Shown here piece by piece: positions 8,340-17,406 of a DNA stretch of 29,036 bases (position 1 is the first letter of the stretch; each line of letters begins with the position of its first letter). Both the position numbers and the translations under genes were made by a program. The DNA is from Chara braunii (lineage: Eukaryota > Streptophyta > Charophyceae > Charales > Characeae), in assembly GCA_003427395.1 (NCBI GenBank), contig BFEA01000363.1:6616-35651 (forward strand), written 5' to 3'. The notes beneath the pieces were generated by a model. The model saw only the letters and a program-made list of their open reading frames with translations. It did not search any database and had not been told where the DNA came from.

Positions 8340-9040
8340 TCGGCGGTGCTGAGAAAGACCTTGCCCGCCCTAAGTGAAGGCGGGCCTGAATATTCACAAG
8401 AGGCCAAGATTTTACATTTTTCCATATGTGGGTATCAGACAGTTGCAGCACGCCAGTTGGTTACAGAGCAACGTGAGCCTCTCCAGGCTCTTTCCCGGAA
8501 GTTGCCGCCTGGACAGGCAGTTGAGCAAGGGTCCCGTACAGTTAAGGCCCTGGGCGTGTGCTTTCAGAAGCTGACACATCATACAACAGCCATGGACCAA
8601 TGAGATTGCAGCATTGTCGGCACATAGGCCGTGAGCCAATGAGATCAGAGTGAACATGTGGAGGCCGTGGACTGCCTGGGCATGCCCAACTGTAAAGGGC
8701 CCAGGCCCATAGCTGCAACTGGGCCTGGGCGCAGGCATTGAGGCCTGCCTGGGAAGCTACTGGATGCTCGCCCAGCCAGGCCCTGAGGCAGCAGAGGCTG
8801 AGCTCACTTTCCATATAGGAAAGTCAGCAACGCTGGGCGGGGGTTCTGGCCTAGGCAGGCAATGCGGCCACGCTGCTGCGTTGCAACTTCGTGATCTGCA
8901 CGAAGCTGCCGGCTGGGTCGCGCGCAAGGGCACTGGGGTGTGAGGTGCACTGCTCGGCAGTGGGCGCATGGCAGCCATAGCCGGGTTTCTGGGCGCAGGT
9001 CTGGATGGCAATGGTGGTCTTTGGGCGTTGAGGCCGCACA
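8340..9040 (+). repeat. GC-rich dispersed repeat, copy B
   Basis: Co-linear with the reverse complement of 1484-2523: the 23-bp palindrome at 8363-8385, the 24-bp perfect match at 8439-8462 and CCATAGCCGGG near 8976 occur in the matching order. The edges are approximate because no target duplication was found. Confidence 0.55.
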
Positions 9041-9140
9041 TGTGACGCCCAAACCTCACGCCCAGCGCGACTGCCTGATCGGAGTAGGTTGTGGGCCTGG
9101 AAGTGCGAAAAGGGGTGTGCCAAGGATTTTTGGAAAGTGG
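9041..9140 (-). mobile_element. LTR-end fragment next to the gypsy element
   Basis: TGTGACGCCCAAACCTCACG and about 90 following bases are nearly the same as the first 95 bases of the LTR starting at 9253; similarity then stops. It is the end of a related LTR in the same orientation, followed by about 110 bp of unrelated sequence. It may be the remains of an earlier insertion at this site. Confidence 0.6.
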
Positions 9141-9252
9141 GAGTGGAGTCCCAGGTCGGAACTGAGATCTCCTGTGACAAGGTTCCGGGGCATAGGTGCA
9201 ATATGGTTGGGCGGGTAGATGTCGCGCAGCATAAGGCAGATGGCATGCGCGG

Positions 9253-11545
9253 TGTGACGCCCAACCTCACGCCCAGAGCGACTTCCTGATCGGAGTAGGA
9301 TGTGGGCCTGGAAGTGCGAAAAGGGGTGTGCCAAGGATTTCTAGGAAAGTGGGGGAGTCTTAGGGGTATGATTGCAATTAGGCGAATAAGGGGCGCGTGC
9401 GCAAGGGACTCAAGGCCCGACGGGGCCTGGGTACTGCGGGCGACGGCTTACGGGGAATTCCCTCCGCGGAGGAGGTGGTCTTGAAAAGTTGGGCCGTCGG
9501 GGGCCGCCACAAGGCGCAGGCCGCTGCCTGTTCGAGTTGGGCCTTAGGAATTCCGGGGTTCTCCGTTCGCCGCTACGTCGGCAATTTCCGCAGGGCGTGG
9601 TGGGCCAATAGGGGGCTATGGTCGGCCACGGAAAAACACAGAGTTGATGATACGGGACAAGAAGGCGGAAAGGAGGGAAACTGGTGGTGATGACGACAAA
9701 TCCCGCGTGAATGAAGTAGTAGGTATGGTCGGGAGAAGGGAAATCAGAGCACCGGGGGTTGTGAGAGGTGGCGCAGTGGAATTCCCGAGGACATAGTCGA
9801 TTCTCCGCGTGACAGGGGTATCGCTGCCTTAAGAGTTCGTTTATCCAAGGGGTGAAATAATCCGGGTCGTAGGATGAGTCTGAGCTCCAAGATCGCGTCA
9901 TGGTGTAAATGGATATGGGATGACTCCAGTCGGGTTATCGTCACCGCGCACGAGCACGTGCATGGCAGGCGTACTTAGTCGGGCCTCAGCGTGCTCGTAC
10001 GAGATGACGGTTCCGCCGCAAATCTTTTTGGGTGGGCGAATCAACGAGCGGGGAGGCGTGTAATGGCGCGATTCTGATCGCGTTTACACGTATCTTCGCG
10101 CGGCGTTCGCGGGGCCAGTCATCAGATCGCCTAATTGCTCCGTGAGTTTCGGTTATGCGAGATGCGACCACACCACAACCCAATCGTGAGACAAGCGAAA
10201 ACGAGAACAAAAATCGCTACCGGGGCTAAATTCTTATCCCATTTACAACTGCATCTGGTGTAGACAAAGGTTCGACAGAAAGATAATAATTAATCATGGC
10301 ATCCATACATCCGTTCACTCAGCAACATACACATAATGCAATCGAGACGGACATCGCAAGGACAAGTGTGAGCAAAAACCCAAGTCCAGATTCCAGAAAG
10401 CCGAAACGAAAACAAGAACAGGCAAACCGCCCGGAGCCGCAATCAAAATTTATATACATAGATAGAGAGGGGGAAGAGACAAAGAAACAGCAAATCCACG
10501 TCCATCGACCTCAACTCTCTCTCCTCCTCTCTCTCTTCTCTGATGCGGACAGTCCGTCGTCACGCACCAACCCACGAAGTCGTCACCCCGCTTAGTCCTC
10601 CCGCACCCGTCAGATTCGCCCGTGCCCACAGTCCGTCATGACCCACGTCAATCCCGCGCGTTCGGCACCAGCCCGTCGGGTCGCCCAACTCCTATACTAC
10701 TCAACTCTTACTTCCCTCGTGTGCCGACCCTTCCTGATCGCGCAACCCCGAGCTTCCAACAACGGGTTAAGAGAGTTAACTAATCGCGCAGCCGGAATTT
10801 ATAGCCTGCATGCATGCACGATGAACACGGAATTACAAGGGCTTAGAAGAGGGGACAGGGGAGGAGTTTGCCTGCGTCTGCATGGTCGGCTCACAGCGTG
10901 GGGGACGTAGCCGCTCTCTACGCATCGATCCGATCATGCAGACCACGACTACCAAAAGTGCAGCAAAAGAGACGAGAAGGAGGGCGGGAAAGACGAAGTG
11001 CAAGAAAAGAGTTACAGTTACAATGGCACCCGCCGAAAATTACAGTTACACACATGATTAAGGGCGCCTACTAATCAGAGTACCGTTGCAGCCGCATGAA
11101 GAAACGCGTAGACAAAAGGCGCCGCGCGGCAAGAAAAATCCTAATTACTGAATTCCTAAATTCCTATCTAATGCAAAGAAGCAAAAAACACGAACTTCAG
11201 GGGGAAAGTCCGAAATTCCGAGAGCCATCGGGGCTCGACAAAATTCGAAAAATATTCAAAAGATCGAAACCGAGACGAAAGAAACGACGTCAACATTTAT
11301 TAATCGCGCGCGAGGTGGCGCGCCAGACATCCACCCGATCAATCAATCCACCGGCCATCTCAGGACACATCCAGCTCCGAACCCAGCCATTCGAAAAGAA
11401 GCGACGAGAAAAGACGAAAAAGCAAGGACACTAATGCAATTTTCCACCGATCCCGATCTCCCGTAATTGGCCCATCCTTCCCAGCTTAGGACCCCTCGTT
11501 GCAACCGCCCAGAAAGTCGCGCATTACAGAAAGTGGTTCGTCACA
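9253..11545 (-). repeat. 3' LTR of the gypsy element
   Basis: Begins (plus strand) TGTGACGCCC and ends CGTCACA, giving the usual TG...CA ends on either strand. It lacks a block of about 51 bp present in the other LTR near 22256-22310. That block is flanked by AAAAG repeats, so a slip deletion here is likely. No purine-rich tract is visible just inside the element (11546 onward); the junction reads CGTCACATATGTGACG, a perfect palindrome. Confidence 0.9.
10797..10818 (-). promoter_or_regulatory. TATA plus RY motif in 3' LTR
   Basis: On the minus strand, TGCATGCATGCA (an RY/CATGCATG element) lies directly upstream of CTATAAAT. The same pair is in the 5' LTR at 21795-21816. This is promoter-like by motif and arrangement only. 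Confidence 0.4.
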
Positions 11546-11786
11546 TATGTGACGCCCAGGGGGTTCCAATATAAGCAAGCTCTTGCTTGCTTGTCGACAC
11601 GTGTCGATTTCTCTAATCGATCGACACGTGGAGCATCTCTCTCTATGCCACTTTACCGTTCAATTGCGTGTGGACGCCATCCAACGTGGCAACACTGCTC
11701 TCCTACTAATTCCTCAGGGTGGGCTCCCGACATTCCAAGGAGGGGGATTACGCGTCGTCCCTGGACACGTATCAATCAACCATGCA
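11546..11786. other. Palindrome-rich segment beside the 3' LTR
   Basis: Another TGTGACGCCC starts at 11548, resembling an LTR end. Two CACGTG-centred sites follow: TCGACACGTGTCGA (11594-11607) and TCGACACGTG (11621-11630). The polypurine tract expected here in a gypsy element is not apparent. Confidence 0.45.
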
Positions 11787-12410
11787 TCAGTGACCGCAGG
11801 GGAGGGGAAAAGGGAGCCGGTACATAGCGGCATGGTGGGGTGGAGGGTTTATGGGAAGCGGGGGCAGGAGACTTTCCATTCCGGCCACAGTCTCCGGGAG
11901 CTCCTGATAGCGAATTATGTGATGAAAACGGGGGAATCGGTCGCCAGTGCGAGGGAGGGACGCGAGATAGTCGGGATAGAGGGTGGTGAGAGTTCGGAAG
12001 AGTGCCGCGTGGAAGCGATCACGGTCTTCGCATGTCGGGATGGTGCCCGTTATCACGCAATAAACCTCGATCGTATTGTGGCCTCGCCACTCGGTACTAA
12101 GGAGTAAGACATGGAGGCAGAAGACCGGGATGGCGCATCGTATGGAGGGGTGGGGATGCACCACTACAGCGAGGCGAGCAGCGTAGAAGTGACGGAATAT
12201 GTCGCGGGGGAACGGATTGGAGGGGAACGTGATGGGGGTGGTGAGCTGGCGGAGGGTGAGGTAGTCAAGGGGACGGCGAGAGAGTGATCGGGGACGAAGG
12301 CCGATCGCCGGAATCGGTACGTCGGTGAACTGGGGGACGGGTTGGGAAGGAGGGGGATCGGCTCCATCGCCCCGATGATGGGGTCGGAGTCGTGGCTGCA
12401 AGGTCGCCAT
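11787..12410 (-). CDS. Unrecognised ORF after pol (207 aa)
   Basis: The last open frame before the 3' LTR, in element sense. It is proline- and arginine-rich at the N-terminus. A segment starting RHFYAARLAVVV then continues through hydrophobic and likely beta-strand stretches to IEVYCVITG and DRDRFHAALFRTL. The HF plus hydrophobic-strand pattern faintly recalls segments of the two ORFs upstream. It has no known domain and no clear signal peptide or transmembrane helix. Its start overlaps the end of the acidic ORF in another frame. It could be an accessory or env-position protein of the element, a captured host fragment, or non-coding. Confidence 0.35.
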   Translation of the reverse strand: MATLQPRLRPHHRGDGADPPPSQPVPQFTDVPIPAIGLRPRSLSRRPLDYLTLRQLTTPITFPSNPFPRDIFRHFYAARLAVVVHPHPSIRCAIPVFCLHVLLLSTEWRGHNTIEVYCVITGTIPTCEDRDRFHAALFRTLTTLYPDYLASLPRTGDRFPRFHHIIRYQELPETVAGMESLLPPLPINPPPHHAAMYRLPFPLPCGH

Positions 12411-13376
12411 GTTCAGGTTGGGGCGGCTCCGGATCTCGGTTTGGGTCGTCGCGAATGTGCAGACTCGCCGCGCTCACGAGTTCTAACTCCTTCTTCCAGG
12501 CCGCGATCTCTTCTCTTTTGCGGCCCGCCTCCGGATCTTCAGCCTCCATGTCCGTACGCAGTGCTTCTTCCGGCACAGCTTCCCACTCCGATTCAGCAGG
12601 CCCCTCTTCGTGCTCCTCTTCTCCTTCCTCGTCTTCTTCCTCTTCTTCGCTCTGTTCCCCTCGCTATGCTAGCTATAGCTTCCTTTTTCGAGGGTTTCGT
12701 TCTCTTCACCGAGCACTATGTCGCTATCCCCGCCTTCGTCCTGCACGTCTTCTCCTTCATCGCTCTCGGTGCTCTCTTCTTCCTCCTCTTCTTCTCGGAT
12801 GGCAGCAAAATGCTCCGCTGTAGGGTACCTGAAGAAGGCAGGATCGAGAGTCGTCCGGGGATCCAAATACTGTTGCTGCAACGGCGGGATACGTTATGCG
12901 GCTCCCTCTACGCAAGCCGACCAGTGAAGGTAAGGTGTCAATGTGCGAGAGAGAACGTGGGGAACCGGATGCTCGTCGTCTTGCGCGATGATGTTGAGAG
13001 GGAGATCGTCCGCCGGCTGCACTACAGAGATCGTGAGCTCTTGCGCGATAAGTTCCTGATGACCGGGTCGCACTGTTCCAAATAAAAACGCGAGAAGCTC
13101 TCCCTCCACGTTGGTGCGACAGGCTTGGATAAACAGCAACTCCAAACGCTCTATGTGAGGTGGGTGCGCTCCGTCCTCGATCCACGTCAGCCGTACCTCA
13201 ACCAGACACACTGAAAGCTCGATAAAATGCTCGCGCCACAGGATCCAATGGGGAGGATGAAGAAGGGGGTTAAGAAGAGGATTTAGACAATAGGAGAGGC
13301 GAGGATGGATGTCGGACTGCCAGAAGGTGGGGAAGGTGAAGGGGAGATCAAAAACGGAAATCGGAGAGAGACTCAT
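12265..13376 (-). pseudogene. Acidic ORF after pol, broken by two stops and a frame change
   Basis: The reading starts at an ATG (13376) overlapping the preceding stop as ATGA and runs 160 codons to a TAA (12894). It continues in the same frame through a strongly acidic stretch (six Glu in a row near 12800, then many Asp/Glu) to a TAG at about 12669. A second acidic stretch continues in a shifted frame, followed by KREEIAAWKKELELVSAA, a short likely helix, and a Pro/Ser/Arg-rich tail ending at 12265. The element-sense reading is preferred because the opposite-strand frame is just the Leu/Phe/Ser-rich complement of Glu codons. Function unknown; acidic regions of this kind occur in chromatin-associated proteins, but that is only analogy. 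Confidence 0.4.
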
Positions 13377-14008
13377 TGGGGATGCGGGAAGGGAACGAGG
13401 ACAAGGAGTTCCGCCGGCGGATCAGGTTGATACATCCGAAGGCCATCGTACTCGATCGCTCGTGTCGTCGCGATCGTATCCCCGGGACGAGCCAGAAGCT
13501 GGGTCCACTCGGCGACCAGATCGTTTGCCCACGTGCGCAGCGAGGCCTTCACCGCCGAATGTCGTAAGGGAAGGAGTGTGGAGAGATCGCCGCTAAAGTT
13601 GATGATGACCGATATGCGGCTGACACCTGGCACAGCTCGCTGACGAACTGCTACTGCCTCGGCCAGTACCACCAGGTCAGGCCGGCCTTCGATTCTTAAC
13701 ACCGCCGCTGCGTACACGCCTTCCGTGCAGAAGAAGTGCGCAAACCGCCGAAGATCTGGACTCAGGCGGGGATGATGGACTTGTCGGATCGTCAATCAAT
13801 CATGGGGTGCAAGCGATGCTTCGCTGAGGGCCCTTTCCTCCAGAAAACTCATGGCGATGGCGAAGGTGACGGGGAGGCAGCGAGGGAGCAAGAAGAAGAG
13901 GGATATGTCGGGGAGACAGAGCCGTCGTCGTCGACTTCCTCGGAGAGAGAGACCGAGGGAGAGGGAGACAGGGTAGAGTGAAGAAGGTGAAGGTAGGACA
14001 CGTGTCAT
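13373..14008 (-). pseudogene. ORF directly after pol, one internal TGA
   Basis: Starts with an ATG that overlaps the pol stop as ATGA (about 14005-14008). Seventy codons follow, with a hydrophobic stretch (SLFFLLPRCLPVTFAIAM), then a TGA at 13796. The same frame goes on for another 140 codons, ending PFPHPQ at 13373 in a second ATGA overlap with the next ORF. The second part includes RRFAHFFCTEGVYAAAVLRI and RISVIINFSG. No family was recognised. The start/stop overlaps suggest coupled translation of a polycistronic element RNA. Confidence 0.4.
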
Positions 14009-14944
14009 GTGATCGGACGAGCCGATCGACTGCTGGAGGTTTCGCGGGCGAGACGCACGGTGTCCACGCCGTTAGGCCCGAGCTCGATCACGCGATATCG
14101 CGCGAAGAATCGTGGCGCTAGCTTAACCTGGCGAGCACATTTTCTTACCTGCACCACGTCCCCTAATTTGTACTCGGCCGTGGACCCGCATTCCCATTTC
14201 GGGCCTCGTAGCTGCGGACCTGTCGGCCTTGGGCCAATTCGGTCATTTTTTGTCGTTTTCGGGCTAGCCTGGGCAGGGACCGTTCCATCAATTCTAAGTG
14301 TCGTTTGGCTTTGTTCCGAGCCGTAGCCCTGGTGGGCCGTTGGTTCAATGTGGATTTATCTGGGAGGTCTGGTATCGAAACGCAAGCGACACTATTGGTC
14401 CTCATCTGGGAGGCACTCAACCCCGTCGATGGACCACTAAGATATGGTCGACAATATCGGGTCAGGACCTCGGATCCCGTGCTGCGATATTCCATCGTAA
14501 TGTTGTCTTTATCACCCGGTTGGCGTTATCCACCAGTCCATTGGATTGCGACATGTGGGGTGCAGTATTCTGTATGGCAACGTCATGTAGGACCAAATTC
14601 CTTAGCACTTCTCCCCTGAATTCAGCCCCATTGTCGGTCAAGATCTCTTCCGTATCCTGGTGCATCCCGAGGAAACGGTTGACGTATCGCGTGATTTTCG
14701 TGGCTTGCCGCGTGCGACAAGGGTACGCCTCGATCCATTTCGAGAAATGGTCAACAAATACCAATAGGACTGAATATTCGCAACTATTAGGGTCAGGGGG
14801 CACCACTATATCAGTAGTATCCATGCTCACTCTTTGAAACGGTCGTTCAACTACCGTGGGTACTATCGATCTCGGTGGTTGAATCGACGCTTTATCAGCG
14901 GCGCAGAATTGACAGTGGGGTCGCGGATATTGGACCAGTACCAC
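14004..14944 (-). pseudogene. pol (IN): Gypsy integrase core and C-terminus
   Basis: Supplies CQFC (second half of the HHCC zinc site) at the start, then the catalytic core: first Asp in VSMDTTD, second Asp in TDNGAEF. The third catalytic position, normally Glu in VE, is Asp here (GLVDNANR). After about 160 codons the frame closes at 14462. The C-terminal part is scattered over two more frames: basic RNKAKRHLELMERSL near 14300, then KLGDVVQVRKCARQVKLAPR and RFFARYRVIELGP near 14060-14160, which resembles the GPY/F-type integrase tail. The pol stop is at about 14004-14006. No chromodomain follows. Integrates cDNA in active relatives; inactive here because of frameshifts and probably the Glu-to-Asp change. 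Confidence 0.85.
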
Positions 14945-15546
14945 TCATTTTTGTCGATAGCGAACTCCGTGATTCGCACAGCGAAATGAGCCGCAGTTTC
15001 CTCGTGCGCTGTCTTAACCCAGTCATACCGCACGAACAAGTGCGGCACAACCATCCAAATCCCACTGCCATCTGTCTTTCGTTTTTCCAACCTACCTTCT
15101 ATCCCCTGATAATCACGAGCCCTTTCGTTGGCCCTCCTCCGGTCTTCCTTGGTGAAATCCTGGAGGGGGTTACCTACTAGGGTGGCAATTAAGGCAATAT
15201 CAGTCCATACTTTGGCCCTTTTAAACCTCCGGGTCTTTTCCAACCCTACTGACGTGGCATCCAAAAAGCGAGCCTCGGTCGGAATCTTGTCGGTCCGGCA
15301 CAAGGGGCACAACCACGGTTTACTATCGTTTCTGTATTGGATGCACGAGCCATGGGCTCGTGCGACACACTGTCGGCAATCTGCCCAATCCGCATACCCT
15401 TCCTCGTCAGGACGCATGGAGACCGAGTATACTCGGGAGATAGCTTCGCAAAAATAGCAAAATTTGTTAGGCAGGGAGTGGAGAGACGAGGAGGAAGGGG
15501 GAGAAAGAGGGGTAGTGGGGTTACCTCCATCACCCATCGCCACCAT
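14863..15546 (-). pseudogene. pol (PHD-IN): PHD-finger-like module plus integrase zinc-binding N-domain
   Basis: Overlaps the end of the RNase H frame by 17 bases in a shifted frame. Residues 30-83 (15298-15459) read C-x2-C-x23-C-x2-C-x4-H-x2-C-x11-C-x2-C, with Trp two residues before the seventh Cys (WLCPLC) and another Trp three before the third Cys (WADCRQC). This is the C4HC3 order of a PHD finger, not RING. A basic linker follows. Residues about 150-195 then look like the H2C2 domain of gypsy integrases: YQGIEGRLEKRK, IWMVVPHLFVRYDW, and a His pair in HEETAAH. The CxxC half lies one frame over (see 14004-14944), so there is a frameshift near 14930. The finger could bind histone tails and guide integration; that is inference. 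Confidence 0.75.
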
Positions 15547-16201
15547 TCAGCTTCTTGCCACGTGCGAAAACTGTCATTTGTCCGTACTTAGGCTCCTTGG
15601 TCAAGTCCGACTCTTTCCACGGTGTAATTTCCTCGCCCTTTGGCACCTTGGCAGGTCGATGCAGACGTGTCAGTCCGTCCGCGTTGTAGTGCCACTCCGT
15701 CTTTCGATGGACGATATCGAAATCGTACTCCTGTAGTCGTACCGCCCATCGGCCAATCATGCCCGTGTAGTTGGTGAGTTTCTTCAAAGCTAGCAGAGGC
15801 TCGTGATCCGTGACGAGACGAAACTTCTGTCCGTAGAGATACGAATGGAAGTGTTGAATTCCCCAAACTACCACATAGCACTCGCCTTGAGGTGCTGAGT
15901 CATTCCGGCGTTCGCCTGACACTGTGCGTGACGCGTACTCGATGACGTGTTCACGACCATCGTTCCCTTTCTGCGCTAAAATAGCAGAAATGGCTTCCGG
16001 TTGCCAGTCCGTAATGAGGATAAACTGCTTGGAGGGGTCCGGTCGGATCAAAATAGGAGTCGTCCCCAAGGCGTCTTTGAGGGTCGTGAAGGTCTCCTGG
16101 CACTCCGTGTCCCAGCTGAGAGGCTGGTCCTTCTGTAGCAGATTCGTTAATGGTCGTGCAATCGCAGCAAAGCCCTTGATGAAACGCCGGCGGTACAACA
16201 C
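15530..16201 (-). pseudogene. pol (RH): Gypsy RNase H domain
   Basis: The frame continues the RT connection after an in-frame TAA at about 16199-16201 (just after RAFLG). The N-terminal part (RRRFIKGFAAIARPLTNLL) is the usual RT-to-RNase H linker. The acidic catalytic residues are visible: Asp in ILITDWQPEA, Glu in QGECYVVVWG and Asp in LVTDHEPLLAL. HYNADGLTR near the end matches the conserved NxADxLSR of gypsy RNase H. It would degrade template RNA during reverse transcription. The stop upstream and the frame change at its end mark it as inactive in this copy. Confidence 0.9.
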
Positions 16202-17388
16202 TTACCCCAAGAAGGCCCGAACCTCCGTCAGTGACGTGGGAACTGGGGCTTCTTTCACTGCCGCAACCTTTCTTGGGTCCGATCGTAGTCCTCCACGTGT
16301 CACGACGTGTCCTGAGAACGAAATTTCCGAGAGGAAAAATTCGCTCTTCTCGAGCGCAATCTTGAACCCAACGTCTCTCAACGCGCCCAATGCCCATTCG
16401 ATGTGTTGCGCGTGCCCGTGATAGGTTTCCGAATAGACCTTTGGATATCGTCCATGTACACAATCACGCAGAAGTTAATCAGCCCTTGTGTCAGCCGTGT
16501 CTTGTTGACGAAATTCTGGAACGTCATGTTCATCGCTCGCTGAAATGTAGCAGGCGCATTGCAAATCCCCATCGGACACCGAACCCACTGCCACGTGCCC
16601 TCAAACAACACAAAGGCCGTCTTCGGCCGATCTTCCTCTTTACTCGGAACGTGATGGAAACCATGCCGAATATCAAACTTGCTAAAATAATTAGCACATT
16701 CAATCGCATCCAACAAATCATCAATCCGGGGGAGGGGATACACATCTTTGATCATAATTTCATTCAGCTTGCGATAATCAATGCAAATGCGAATCGCTCC
16801 GTTTTTCTTCGGTACTAACACTACGGGAAATGACCAGGGTCCGGTGGCGGGCTCAATCCAGCTGCTGGCTTCGAACTCCGGAATTCGTTCGAGAGCCTTT
16901 TTGCGTTCAATCAAGGAATACCGGTAAGGTTTGCAATGAATTGGGGAGTGATTTCCTGTCTGAATTTCATGTTGTATTACTAACGACAAGTCAATGTCAG
17001 TGTCTGTCGTACTAATCGCTCCTTGGTATTCCGTTAGAATGTCTGCAACCACCCGGTGGATTTCATCCGGTATGTACTGTGGAACGTGTAGTTCGAAAAG
17101 TTGGTCCCCGATCCGAACGGCAATCTGTTTCGTGCGCGCCTGTTTTGCCACGTCGGGCGGAGGCGCCGAGATGAACGAATAATCCGATCGCCAGAAGAAC
17201 ACCGTGGCCATCATCTGGGCATCTTCTTCCTGGATTGCCACGTGTCCTTCCGGGGTAATCCCGTCACAAATATCCTGCCATGGCACGTTCTTAGTTGCGA
17301 TCTTTATCCCCTGTTCATCTGTTTCTGCTTCGAGACGCCCTGGGGGTTTCAGAGAATTTGCTTCCGCCCTCAAATGTAACAATCGCAC
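16202..17388 (-). pseudogene. pol (RT): Gypsy reverse transcriptase
   Basis: The main open frame, 336 codons, covers 17388-16378. Motifs in order: a PYRYSLIERKKALE entry segment, FPVVLVPKKNGAIRICIDYR, the first catalytic Asp in YFSKFDIRHGFH, KTAFVLFEGTWQW, GICNAPATFQRAMN, and the YMDD catalytic pair in IVYMDDIQ. A frameshift follows directly after the catalytic box. The thumb continues in another frame (16390-16202: KIALEKSEFFLSEISFSGHV to VRAFLG). Upstream, the frame is separated from the protease part only by a TGA at about 17407. That stop may be a decayed Arg codon or a natural pro/pol boundary. Confidence 0.93.
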
Positions 17389-17406
17389 TTCTTTAGCAGA
17401 CGTTAA

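Noticed and set aside
8016-8603. 195-codon plus-strand frame
   Set aside because: Crosses MITE ends, a TA microsatellite and the GC-rich repeat; a mosaic of unrelated repeats.
10296-10595. 99-codon plus-strand frame present in both LTRs (also 21294-21593)
   Set aside because: Open in both copies, but the LTRs are only moderately diverged, and most of the differences noticed change the amino acid, so there is no sign of selection on a protein.
12342-13085. Plus-strand 247-codon frame with apparent transmembrane segments
   Set aside because: The Leu/Phe-rich stretches are the reverse complement of Glu/Asp codons in the minus-strand acidic ORF, so this is a shadow. An antisense ORF as in some Tat elements cannot be fully excluded.
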